DNA from: Saposhnikovia divaricata
Lineage: Eukaryota > Streptophyta > Magnoliopsida > Apiales > Apiaceae
NCBI GenBank assembly: GCA_036435485.1
Contig: CM071596.1
Location: 141,001,501-141,065,500, forward strand
DNA: 64,000 bases
Reading direction: 5' to 3'
The position numbers were made by a program, and so were the translations under genes. Shown here piece by piece: positions 40,950 to 52,549 of this stretch. Numbering within the stretch: the first letter of the stretch is position 1; each line of letters starts with the position of its first letter. Below the pieces are notes generated by a model. It was not told where the DNA came from. It did no database searches and saw only the letters and a program-made list of their open reading frames with translations.

Positions 40950-43488
40950 CTTCGGCAACACCTGGGCCGGAATAATTGATGGACCGCCTGGCTCACGGCC
41001 GCTTACACATCCCGGGAATCATTCGTCAACGGTTCCCACACCTGCCAGAGTCCTTTTTTCTTTTTCTTTTAAAAACTTGATTTTGATTGAAAACTGAGTA
41101 GTTGAGGTCCGACATCAGTCGACCGATGATTCTTGAAATCATACAAGAAGCAGAACCTGACCGGGGGTTTTCGAAAATGTTTTGAGTTCGAAAGAGTTCG
41201 AGTTTGAAAGTGCTAAAGGTATCTTGGATTAGCTTGTCTTTAAAATAATGAACAATAATCGATAATTAATATTTTAAGATTTAATATTAATAATTAATAA
41301 AATAATTTTTTATTAAAATAAACTTTTAATCCAAGATAGGGTTTCGAGTATTTACGAAGATATAAAAATAATTACTTGAGTATACGATACTGCCCGAATA
41401 ACCCTTCGGGTTTTCGCAATTTGATTACGATATAATAATATACCGCTCCCCGGTCAATAGTATATACGGACCGCTACGACCTCTATTTCTAGAGTCGTTG
41501 TCCGAAGAAAACATTTCAATCTAAGTTCAAGGGGTACAAACATATATGTACTTATACATCTCAATTGCATCAATACTTCGATAAACATAACATTTGATAT
41601 GATTGAAAACTACAAACACAACAGTGAAAGTCCTTGTATATGTAAGTTTTGAAAAGTAAACTTGCCTTGGTTTGGTTGGGGTGGTCGAGCGTGCGGAGTG
41701 GAACGATCTATACATAAGCAATAACCGCTCGTTAGTACCTTAACAATATCTCTTTAATTGCGGGGTTTTAGGGAGTACGAAATTAACTTAATGACTTCGT
41801 CTTATGACACTCTAGCCCCAATATAGGTTCATGTCATCACTCGATTACGCTCGTCACTTATACGACTTAATTTAGTTACCATATCCGAGTCATGACCATT
41901 ACCCCTAGAATTATACTCCATTTAACGACTTTTTCCCTTGCGCGAATTTTACTCTAGCATTTTTATAAAATTGAAAAGTTCATATTTTAATCCAATTCTT
42001 TTTGGGTAGCCTTCACCACTGCATTTCCTAGCTTCTCTAATTTTTCCATGATCCCACATAAATTTTTAGGGGTTTAAATAAGGTTCACAAGGGGGTTACT
42101 TAGTGCAGTCCGGAATCCAGAAACACATTTTACTTCTCTGGCCATAACTTAAAATCTATACATCACCTAGTCATGAACCTTACATTTCCAGAAACTACAT
42201 TCAAATTCCTTTCCAACAATATATGGTAGGACCTCAGGGGACAAGATTTGGGGGTTAAAAACCATGTTACAATACAGGTAAAATTTTTGGAAAAATTCAT
42301 CATGCATGTTTCACTTAAATCAACCAAGATTCTTACTTCCACAACACAACCAACATCTAATTCACCTAGTTCATGCTTTATAACATTCATGGAGATACAT
42401 ATACTAACCACAATCACAACACTTAAACTCAAGATCTATATCATCCACCACTTATACAACCAAGATTAACACCATTACACATGGATCTATCACCAAACAT
42501 CATAAACACTACATGGCCAAGGGGGTTTAGGATTTTTATACCTTCTTGAGTACCTAGGAGCCTTGGGTAAGCCTTACAAAACTCAAGAACACCTTGAATA
42601 AGCTCCTACTATCCTTATAATCCAAGATCTATAAGAAAAACTTAACATTGTTACTATTCACAATATCTTTAACAATTAATATCTTGAAATTTAATGGATG
42701 AAAGGGCTTGGATATCTTAGTATACCTTTCTTAGATGATGTAGAGAGCCTAGGAATTATGCCTTGAATTATGAGTGAGGAGAAATGGAAGAAGGAAGAAA
42801 TTTTCTTCCCTTTTTGAAGCTTGGCCGAGAGCTTTGTTGTTCAAGGGGGGGAGAGCTTTTTGGTATTTTGATTTTTTTGTTTGTTTGAATAATTGTAAGT
42901 AGTTGGGTGATACATATTAGTGTATGTATAAGAATGGTACTAACCTAGGTATGGCCTCCTTGTACTATTGTCTCCTCCTTGGAAAAAGAAATGCAACTAG
43001 TTACTATTCCTCTTGCCATTTGGTTTAACTAGTTTGCTTTTTCATAACTACTTAGTTGCATGGGACTTGCATGCAATACTACTCCTTGTATCATTATTCT
43101 TCCACCAATGCTTGTCATTTAATCTTTAATTCGTATCGTATCTTAATCAATCTCTCGTAATAATATTTTGTCGCGTAGAGATTTCCTTAGTAATTCCTTA
43201 AGTACTTAATTGATGAAATTCCTCGAATATCCATAATTCCTTGTCATAATCCTTAATAAATATTTTAATACTCTAATCATTCTCAAATCCCAAGTTTTAT
43301 AAATCTTACTAACAATATGACTCTTGCCCTCAACAATCTTCTCTTTATCTTACATAGTGAATGTAACAACATAGTTTCTCAGACAATCAATTCCATTAAA
43401 CAGCAAGGATGACTAGAAAGGTTCCAAATTGACAATGCCACACGATATTATATAAAAGAAAATATTGCAAAAATTAGGGTTCTTACAG

Positions 43489-43500
43489 CCTCCCCTCCTT
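43489..43500 (-). other. Polypurine tract, element B2
   Basis: CCTCCCCTCCTT on the plus strand, i.e. AAGGAGGGGAGG on the element strand, one base from the LTR. Confidence 0.86.
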
Positions 43501-43520
43501 AAAAGGATTCCGTCCCGGAA

Positions 43521-43985
43521 TCAGGTTGAAAACAGTTGGGGGTGCTTTTCACGCATCGCGCTCTCTAGTTCCCATGTTGATTCTTCGACATTCTGGTTCC
43601 TCCACAAAACTCTCACTAGTTTGACAACCTTGTTCCTCAGCACCTGTTCTTTTCTATCCATGATTTCTACGGGTTGCTCCACATAGGTTAAGTCTGGTTG
43701 CAGATCCACTTGATCATGTTCTATCACATGTCGGAAGTCGGTATGGTAGGGTCGTAGCATGGACACGTGGAACACATTATGTACTTGCTGCAAGCTCGGG
43801 GGTAAAGCCAATTCATAGGCCAACTTTCCAACTCGTCTCAAGATCTCAAAGGGTCCAATAAACCTTGGGCTTAGCTTCCCCTTCTTACCAAATCTCATCA
43901 ATCCCTTCCACTGTGATACCTTTAACATCACAAACTCTCCTACCTCATATTCTTTGTCCTTGCGGGTCTGGTCCGCATACTTCTT
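43521..43985 (-). pseudogene. pol: Integrase C-terminus and chromodomain, element B2
   Basis: In frame after a TAG at 43988-43986. First ATG of the frame at 43931. It carries the GPF/Y-like part (FIGPFEILRRVGKLAYELALP), QQVHNVFHVSMLRPYH and the chromodomain (PVEIMDRKEQVLR to ESTWELES). Here the frame is intact where B1 has its one-base deletion. Confidence 0.87.
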
Positions 43986-45065
43986 CTATCTTTCTTGGGC
44001 CGCTACCAGCCGTCCTCTTATGAGTTCGATAGTTTCTCTTGTCTGTTGGACCAGTTCAGGCCCTAAAATCTTCCGCTCTCCAACTTCTTCCCAACACAAG
44101 GGAGACCGACATCTTCGTCCGTATAAAGCTTCATATGGGGGCATGCCTATACTCGCATGGTAACTGTTGTTGTAGGAAAATTTGATCAACGGCAAGTGGT
44201 CATCCCAACTTCCCTTAAAATCAATGGCACATACTCTCAACATGTCCTCGATGGTCTGGATGGTTCTCTCATTCTGTCCGTCTGTTTGGGGATGGTATGC
44301 AGGACTCATTTTTAACTTGGTCCCCACACAATCCTGAAAACTCCTCCAGAACCTGGAGTTGAATCTTGGGTCTCTATCTGATATAATGCTCACAGGAACC
44401 CCATGCCTAACCACAATCTCCTTTAAGTAAATATCCGCCAGCTTGTCAATAGTGTATCTCTCGTTGATTGGAAGAAAATGTGCTGACTTGGTCAATCTAT
44501 CGATAATCAGCCAAATGGCATCATGATTAGTCTTGGTCCTTGGTAATCCGACCACAAAGTCCATCGCAATATGCTCCCACTTCCACTCGGGTATCTCTAA
44601 GGGTTGCAACAATCCACTGGGCCTCTGGTGTTCGGCCTTTACTCTTTGATATGTCAAGCATTTACTTACCCACTCTGCCACGTCCTTCTTCATATTTGGC
44701 CACCAATAGTATTCTCTCAGATCTCTATACATCTTAGTGCCTCCAGGGTGAATTGAGTACCTTGAACTATGAGCTTCTTGCAAAATCTCGTCTTTTAATT
44801 CTTGAACGTTCGGGATCCATATCCTAGATGCGTACCTCATAATTCCATTCCCGTCCTTTTCACACTTAATTTCCTCGCCAGTCAAAATTTTCTCCATCGA
44901 GTTCTTTTCTTCTTCTATCTTCTTTTCCTGGCATAACTTAATCTTTTCCAATAGCGGTGGTTGGACTCTTATTTCCATTAGACTCTCTTGTCCAATTCCT
45001 GGTAACCTCACTTCGATCTCCAATTTCTCAAGGTCCTTGATCAATTCGTCCACTGACGTTATCAT
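43986..45065 (-). pseudogene. pol: Integrase N-terminal and core region, element B2
   Basis: Starts after the frameshift caused by the 20-bp duplication at 45061-45100. It covers the linker between RNase H and integrase, the zinc-binding part (HSSRYSIHPG ... CLTYQ, where the last Cys is Tyr) and the DD35E core (MDFVVGLPR, ISDRDPRFN, GQNERTIQT). The stop replaces Gln in AAQDRQ. Confidence 0.87.
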
Positions 45066-45100
45066 CTTGAGTTTCTCCTTATCATCTTGAGTTTCTCCTT
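45061..45100. repeat. 20-bp tandem duplication in B2 pol
   Basis: atcatcttgagtttctcctt at 45061-45080 and again at 45081-45100. B1 and family A have it once. It shifts the pol frame. Confidence 0.93.
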
Positions 45101-45763
45101 TCGGCTAAGTGCATCGGCCACCACGTTGGCCTTCCCTGGGTGATAATGAATCTCATAATCATAATCTTTGATTAGCTCTAGCCATCTCCTCTGCCTCATG
45201 TTTAACTCTTTATGAGTGGATATGTACGTGTAGATTTTACACTTTTCTCCGTAAAGATAATGTCTCCAGATCTTCAAAGCGAAAACTATCGCTGCTAATT
45301 CCAAATCATGGGTGGGGTATCTTACCTCATATTCCTTAAGTTGTCTGGACGCATACGCAATCACTTTTCTGTGCTGCATAAGCACACACCCTAAACCTTT
45401 ATGGGACGCCTCGCTATAAATCACAAAATCTCCCTTATCATCAGGTAGGGCTAGTACTGGTGCTGTCACCAACCTCTTTTTCAACTCTTGGAAGCTCTCT
45501 TCGCATTTTTCAGTCCACACAAACTTCTCGGTCTTGCGAGTTAGTCGGGTCAAAGGGGCTGCTATCTTGGCAAAGTCTTGGACAAACCTTCTATAATAGC
45601 CAGCCAATCCTATAAAACTTCTCACCTCTGTCGGAGTGGTTGGTCTCTCCCAATTTGATATAGCCTCTATTTTGGCTGGGTCCACTAGAATGCCTTGTTC
45701 GCTAATCACATGCCCCAAAAACTGAACTTCCTTCAACCAAAATTCACACTTCGAGAACTTAGC
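45062..45763 (-). pseudogene. pol: RT end and RNase H, element B2
   Basis: Continues from 60854 across element D; the frame is clear from 45736. RT connection (KEVQFLGHVISEQG, GLAGYYRRF) and RNase H. The first RNase H Asp is Glu (IYSEASHKG), and an in-frame loss of about 18 bp removes the TDHKSL segment with another catalytic Asp. The end is garbled by the 20-bp duplication. Confidence 0.87.
45759..45763. repeat. Left target-site duplication TTAGC of element D
   Basis: Identical to 60849-60853. The B2 RT frame joins across the two when one copy is ignored. Confidence 0.95.
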
Positions 45764-48032
45764 TGTAAAAACCCAGATTTTGGGTGGAATTAAAACTTTT
45801 ATGTATTTAATGATGTAAGAATGAATAGTAGTTACGGCTACAATGTAATAAGTGATATTTGGAAAGAATGAATGGAATTCGACTTTATTATTTCTATGTC
45901 TTGAAGAATGCTAAAGGGTGACAACATAGGTAAGAATAATCTATCTTCTAAGGGAATAAGATATGGCAATTTCAAGCTGGAGAATATTCTCATGTCATCC
46001 AGATCGATAACGATTAATCCAGTACTTCCGTAAAAAGGTTAAGGAACGATCGAAAGAGAATACGGACAATTGTACAACCCTAAGAGAATAAGTAAAGAAT
46101 AAAGAATGAATATTGTTTTGGTGGGAGTATATAATAATATGAGACGACACTATATAGAAGTATTCGGAACGGATTTCCGAGTTCGTGTTAGTGATCCAGG
46201 GGGAAAATAAGTGTATGTAAAAGCTGTCGGATTCTGAAAAACCACACTTTTATTTTCTCCGAGAGTTCCCTGGACACTGATAGCCTTAAGTATTTAACGA
46301 ATGGATTTAAGGAATATAAATTGGAAAGTTAGAAAGAAAGATGGAGAATGATAGTATTAATATTAGAAAGATTCCCGGTAAACCCTAATTAGAAATCCGT
46401 GAAATATTCTTACGAACGATCAATCGAAACGGGCAATAACCGGACACAGAAACAAGTAGAGGAAGCAAGAGTCTTGTGCAAGCTACTAGAATAAATATCT
46501 ATTAACCAAGTGGGCAAGAGTAACTAGCATGTTAGGGTTTGAACAAGTACTTAGCAAGACCAACTAGCTAGTTAGCCTTCAACCATGCAAAATGCAACAC
46601 TTGTCCTACAAAAAAACCATCATCCATTACCTCACCTTCCACTAACACATCTTAGATGAGATATTATCTCACACAAAGTAACTTTATGCAAGATTATCCA
46701 AAAGAAACCAAGCAAACTCTCTCCCCCCCCCCATGAACAAAACATTCGGCCTATGCTCTAATTCAAAAACAAAAATCCAACTTCCCACCATTGTTTGATC
46801 TTGTAATAATTAAGGTGAGTCTTACATTTCATAAAACTTATCTCCTCAAAATCTTAGCTTCAAACTCATCCTTTTCCATTTTCAAAAAAATCAAGAAAGA
46901 GGAGCATGAATAGTGTTCATCATGTACTAACTTTGTTTTCTTGATTTTTCGTGGTTGATCTAGCAAGCTTAATCACTCCTAAGGACCATACAAGGATTAG
47001 TAAGGCTATATCACTATCTAAGGAAGGTATAAAGCTCTTGAAACCCTAACCCTTGTTTGAGATTTAAGTATGTTTATGATAGATATAGCTTAGTTATGGT
47101 TATGTTAAGATTATAAGCATGATTATGTATGGATCTTGGATAAATGATAAAAATAGTTTGATGAACGGAAAGGCATTGCTTGGCCTCAGTTCATGTATAT
47201 AAATCATGTATATGTTGTTTGGAATGGATACCATGTTTATGGGAAGATTTGTAATTGGTAGATATTCGATTTAGAGCCGTTATAATGTCCGATTTTACAA
47301 TACCATGTTTTGTATGCAATTTTCCATGTCAAAAACCTACTGTCCAGAAACCTTATCTGCCATGATATGATAGGTAATGTTCTAAGATTCGTTTTGATAT
47401 AAAGATCACGTGAAGCAGACTTACGGTTTAGGATTTATGACCAATTTACTAAAAGTAGTTCGAATCCGTAAACGAAAGTTCGTAACTGAAATTGAGCCCT
47501 CGTAAACTATGTAACGTCATGGCGAATCTTGGTAAATAAATAATAGATGTAAAAAGTAAGGTGTGAAAGAAAACCGTATGTCAAAAGGATCGTTTTTCGA
47601 TTTATTAAAAATATTCGAGTCGAGGTTAAACGAGAACGAACCCCTAAAAGACGACTCTATTATAACTTCGGTAAAACACTTAGAAAACGGGCGATAAGAC
47701 TCGGAGTATAATATTGGTTCGTAACGATCGACCTTAGAACCTGTATGACTTAAGTATGTCCCAAGTATAAGTACAGTGACATGTCGTATTAACGAACGAA
47801 TGTCGGGTCGGATCAATGATAAAAAGGAATCCACTAAAAGGAATATAACGAGATAACTCGAGAACGTGTTTCGATTTAAGTATAACTAAACTTTTAAGAT
47901 GTTAAGTGATTAATCCCGAATGCCTTAGCTATTTATAGATAACCAAGCTGAACCGGGACCCGCTACAATTACCCCTTACCGTACTCGACTACCAGGCAAG
48001 TTTCAATTCCCTTCTTTTAGGCTGTTGTTGTG

Positions 48033-48078
<46 letters not shown>

Positions 48079-49746
48079 TTCTGTTGTGCATATGCCATAG
48101 CATGCATGCCTACTTTCAAGTTATATCGTTATGCTTGTTCCCTGATTGTTTATTGGCTTATAAATTATATAACTAACGTATCAATTATAAGCCGGTTATT
48201 GTAAGACCCTCATAGAAGGGCGTATCCATCTTATTCATCAAATGTAGACCGGGAGTCAATATTTCTTGATATATCGAGATTACCTCGGAGGAAAATATTT
48301 AAGTAAATATTTTCTATTATTTGGGCGACGAATATTATTTGAACATTCGTTCCAGATTATTTACTTAACGATCCTTACTTCAAATAATTATTTGAACGTA
48401 ACCATTCGACGAATAATATTTTTCAATATTCATTCAGAGTCGAATTGATTATCGATTATTATTCGAATATTCTTCTAAAAATGAGACTACTAAATGAATA
48501 TTAGTTGGATATTCATTTAGAATATTATTTTATTAAATAAATATTACTTGATATTCATTTAGAATATTATTCATTAAATGAATATTACTTTTTGAATACT
48601 CATTTAAATTCCTATTTAATTATGAATATTATCTTAAGTATTCCTTTCAGGCCTTATTAATTAATGAATATTATTTTGAATATTCATTTAAATATTTATT
48701 TATTCAATAAATATTCTCCTGATATTTCTTCAGGGATTATTTTGAAAAATACTCTGATTAAAGATATTCTTTCATATTCCTAAATATTCTTTAAATATTT
48801 TTAATTCAATAAATATTCTCTGAATATTTATTCCATATTTAGAATAACCTCAATAAGGTTTATCTTCTTCGATTATTACGAAAAATATTTCGGAGTCATA
48901 TTATTATTACTCTTATATCAAGAAAGGTTCTCAGACATCATTCTTCTTTGAGTCTATCTCCATAATAATAAGGGAATCTTACTTGGAAAATGTTAATTAT
49001 CTTGTCGACTTCCCGGTCATAAAGTATTCTCTTCAGTCGCAACTCGGGTGCTATTGACTTATTAAGTCGTTGTTTACCTTCTCATCTTTCGAAGGGTAAG
49101 ATGGTCGGAACCAGTTGATATTCGTTACCAAGTACTAGCTTGGGAATTATTGGTGAATTTTCCTTTCCAACTAGATACGACTACTTTGTGGAGTCTTATC
49201 AACAAGTATTATACTTGGGGAAAGGGGGACGAACGTTACATTCAGAATCATGGATCCTATTTGAACTAGGAGTCGTGTAAGAGGCCGAGTAGCGCCGGTC
49301 CATCCCCTTTGGCCCAACCGTTGGCCGGGGAGAGCTAGCAAGGCGGTAGATAAGTAAAGCCGTCAGTTCTTCCTTCTACCGGTAGTAAACCTAATTTGAG
49401 CTGTACGATCTCGACTGATCATCAAGATTGGAACATCGGGCGCGGTGAATACTCCATCATTGGTTCATCATCCAAACTTATTTATTTCCTGCAACATGAT
49501 TACTGTTGGCAGAGCTGGAAAAGTGTTCATAACTGGAATTGCAATCTTTTCATGCAAGTTCCTCTTTTAATAACAATGAGAATATCTCGCTTACTTTTGA
49601 TATAGTAGATATTTCTACAAACAAATAATTTGAGTTACCTGGTAACTTCATCCTTTATATTATACTGGCAATAACTTCATTAATGCATGGCATATGATTT
49701 CAACGGATATTTTGAACTGCTGTATATATATATATCACTGTTCAGT

Positions 49747-49753
49747 TATATTA
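49747..49753 (+). promoter_or_regulatory. Putative LTR core promoter (TATATTA), element D 5' LTR
   Basis: 71 bp upstream of ATG 49818. The 3' LTR copy is at 60393-60399. Confidence 0.4.
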
Positions 49754-49817
49754 TTGTTGGTGGGCTTTTGCTCACCCTTGCTTTGTTCATATTATGTCAA
49801 AACAACACCTAGGACAA

Positions 49818-49868
49818 ATGGCTCGCGTCAGGCGCACTCGGCGCAAGCGGGTTACCCGACCCACCTGA
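49818..49868 (+). pseudogene. Short H3-tail-like LTR ORF, element D 5' LTR, truncated
   Basis: Begins MARVRRTRRKRVTRP and stops at TGA 49866-49868, where the 3' LTR copy has GGA (Gly). The putative donor (gag|gtagca, GT at 49902) is still present. Confidence 0.5.
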
Positions 49869-50206
49869 CTCCCCGCTGAGATGCTAGCCGCCATTGCTGA
49901 GGTAGCATAGTTAGACAGCTTTTGTTTCCTGTTTAACTATATGTATAATTAATGTAATTAACGGAAAAACTTTTAAACTTATGATGTTATCCTTTTGGGA
50001 TTGTAATAACTTTTATTCGTAACCCTTTAATGTAAGACTTATTTCAATTCCATCTCTGGGACTATAACTGTGTGTGTGTGAGTGGTTATTATTGTGGGGT
50101 CATAGCATGCTACTTATTGATTTTGGACTCAAGTCAAGTATTACGTATAAGTTATGAGACCGTAACGACCCAATCCCTGACCCCGAATCTGGGGGTGTTA
50201 CAGTAA

Positions 50207-50218
50207 TGGTATCAGAGC
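50207..50218 (+). other. Primer-binding site, tRNA-iMet type (element D)
   Basis: TGGTATCAGAGC, four bases after the LTR end. A possible splice acceptor (cttgtgtag) ends at 50360. Confidence 0.9.
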
Positions 50219-50360
50219 GAGAGTTATAAATCCCAAGAGATGATACGACGTTATATAATAATAAATTCAATAATATAATAAGAACCCTTGCCAGGTTCAC
50301 CTAAAACCCTTACGGGAACTTTTTAAGTATCATGATAGTAATATAGTTCGTCTTGTGTAG

Positions 50361-51254
50361 GCGAGCGACATGTCGGCCCAGGAGGCAGCTGCGAGACAGC
50401 ATGATGAGGACATGTTCCGGATTAGGGACCCATACTATGAGCACTTGCCTGAGGAGGATACTGAGCCTGAGGAGGAGGACGCTGAGGAGGTCCAGGTTGA
50501 TGCTGATACGGATGTGATCGAGTCTGAGGAGGAGGACCCTGAGGAGGTCCAGGTTGATGCTGACACATATGTTGTTGAGACTGAGGGGGAGGAGGACCCG
50601 GAGGGGATCCAGACAGGACAGGATGTTGAGTTAGTTGCTGAGGATGAGGATTATTGGGTTGTATCTGAGATTAGGACCATGGAGGAGGATACTGATATGA
50701 CCACTGAGCAGGTCATGGCTGCTGTTGTTGGACAGGCTGTGGATGAGGTTGAGCCAGTGGAGGATGCAGTAGGGAGTTCCGGACTACGAGTGCCACCCCT
50801 CTCTGTTGAGAGAGCCCCTACCCCACCACCACTACCTGTGAGCCCATTCTCCGATGAGTTTGAGGAGCTTACCCCAGAGCCCCAGCAGACAGAGACTGCA
50901 GCTCCAGCGGAGCCATCCACCCCACCTCATGCCCCGATAGGAGGAGTCCCAGTATATGTTCACAACTTGATTGTAAACGGGCTTTATAGAGAGTTGTCAG
51001 TGGCGGATGCCAGGTTGGCAGAGTCTAGGAGGGAGCTTGCAGCAGAGAGAGCCGCCCGAATGAGGTTGCAGGGCAGGAGGACAATCAGTGACAGGGTTGG
51101 GTATAGGGCTGTGACCCGCATCGAGCTGAGGGCTCGGATGAGGGTGCGACAGTTGCCTACTGATGGGCATGGTAGGGTAGACAGAGCAGATGCTGAGGAG
51201 ATTTTCCGCATCACCATGGGGAGGGTTCGGATGATGTTTCATCGTGGCGGCTGA
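50361..51254 (+). CDS. ORF0 of element D (ATG at 50370)
   Basis: 294 codons from ATG 50370, intact although the element's pol is broken. Same plan as in element A: acidic repeats (EEDTEPEEEDAEEVQVDAD and again DPEEVQVDAD), Pro-rich middle (PTPPPLPVSP), and an Ala/Arg-rich helical C-terminus (ADARLAESRRELAAERAARM) with a basic end. The region around residues 115-140 differs from A by several substitutions and small indels that keep the frame. It is followed by a 425 bp spacer (51255-51679) with nothing recognised. The function is unknown; no catalytic motif is seen. Confidence 0.75.
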   Translation, partial: ASDMSAQEAAARQHDEDMFRIRDPYYEHLPEEDTEPEEEDAEEVQVDADTDVIESEEEDPEEVQVDADTYVVETEGEEDPEGIQTGQDVELVAEDEDYWVVSEIRTMEEDTDMTTEQVMAAVVGQAVDEVEPVEDAVGSSGLRVPPLSVERAPTPPPLPVSPFSDEFEELTPEPQQTETAAPAEPSTPPHAPIGGVPVYVHNLIVNGLYRELSVADARLAESRRELAAERAARMRLQGRRTISDRVGYRAVTRIELRARMRVRQLPTDGHGRVDRADAEEIFRITMGRVRMMFHRGG

Positions 51255-51679
51255 TTTCAGATGTAGTGATGCAGTGGTCTAGTTGTCTAGTCATGTACGG
51301 ACGTAGTAGTGCCGGCTTTTGTAGGGATGGTTTTCTTGTACTTGTTTTCCCTTTTTGCAGACTAGACAGATAGACAGCGTATTTCACTTTTGACTTGTTA
51401 TTGTTGTTAGGATGGCTGTACTTTAAACTATTGTTGTAACTCGGATGTTGTACCTTTTCGGTACCTGGTATATATTTGTTTCCCTTTCAGTTATTTCAAT
51501 TTGTTGGGATGTGATCACAAGTTTATTAGCATATGTACTATTTTTTTCGATTAAGTTGCCATGAGATATAAAACTGTGGGATCTTAAACCCAGTCATTTA
51601 AAGAATTATGCAAGGAAAAAAAAAATCCTTTAAGACAGGTAAGTGAACCTAATGTAAAATTTTCTAAATTTTCAGTAAA

Positions 51680-52549
51680 ATGCCTCCAAGACGAATGGGC
51701 ACTAGGGCTAACCCCCGAGAATCTACTGACCAAGAGAGTCACAACCAACACGAGGAAGACCATGAAGGTAGTGAAGAACAAGATCAGGACGATAATGAGC
51801 AAGAAGATTCCCAGTATGAAGCAGAGGATGAACCCATGTACTCTGAAGAATTTGAGGGGGAAATAGAGGGTGGAGAAACTGAAGTAGAGCAGGAAGGGGA
51901 GAACCAGGGCGGGGACCCCATGGGCCAGTTTATGGATCTACTTAGGCAGAATTTGAACCAATACCCCCAACCACCACCAGGCAACAACACTTCAGTGGCA
52001 AATTCCTTTAGGGCCTTTAAGTCCCTTAAGCCCCCAGAGTTCCACGGATCGGCTAATCCCGTTGAGGCGAGGGCCGGGATCAAGGAAATGGAAAAATCTT
52101 TCGAGATTCTGAGTATCAATGAGGCTCAGAAGACTGTTTTTGCTACTTACCTACTAAAGGGAGAGGCCAATTATTGGTGGGAAGCCAAGAAAAACATGGA
52201 GACTGATGCTGTCGTAGCCTGGGAAAGGTTCAAACAATTATTCCTGGAGAAGTACTTCCCGAAGTTCATGAAAGCCCAGATGGAACTTAAGTTTTTGGAA
52301 CTGAAACAGAACAATATGTCAGTGGCTGACTATGAGGCCAAATTTACTGAGCTGTCGAGATTTGTGCCAGAGTTTGTAGACATAGAAGAAAAGAAAGCTA
52401 ACAGGTTTCAACAAGGGCTGAAGCAGTGGATCCAGAATAGGGTGGCGGTTTTAGAGATTACAGATTATGCCACCTTGGTGCAGAAGGCAACCATTGTGGA
52501 GGCTGGTAGTGATCAGATGCAGAGAGAGAGAGAGAAAAAGGGGGGATAA
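51680..52549 (+). pseudogene. gag: Gag of element D, first part
   Basis: 289 codons from MPPRRMGTR, with the capsid region intact (FHGSANPVEARAGIKEMEKSF to TDYATLVQKA). Two extra A bases in the gagagagaaaaagggggg tract (about 52534-52546), compared with element A, shift the frame and give TAA at 52547-52549. The change looks like replication slippage. Confidence 0.9.

Larger units (their letters stand above)
40017..43487 (-). repeat. 3' LTR of element B2
   Basis: 3471 bp, inverse of the LTR at 36195-39678 (tgtgacgccccc to ttcttaca). It contains the hairpin triplet at 40867-40949 and the palindrome CTACCGGTAG at about 40855-40864. Confidence 0.94.
45764..50202 (+). repeat. 5' LTR of element D
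   Basis: 4439 bp, tgtaaaaaccc to gtgttaca. It contains a (TA)n run at about 48039-48076, a shortened AATATTC hairpin array (about 48289-48840), CTACCGGTAG (49376-49385), a TATA-like box (49747-49753) and a truncated short ORF. Confidence 0.95.

Noticed and set aside
43954..44737. Plus-strand open frames over element B2, and similar antisense frames across all pol regions
   Set aside because: They are shadows of the highly conserved pol coding strand.
48039..48076. (TA)n run in element D LTRs as a possible functional repeat
   Set aside because: A simple microsatellite whose length differs between the two LTRs of the same element; ordinary slippage.
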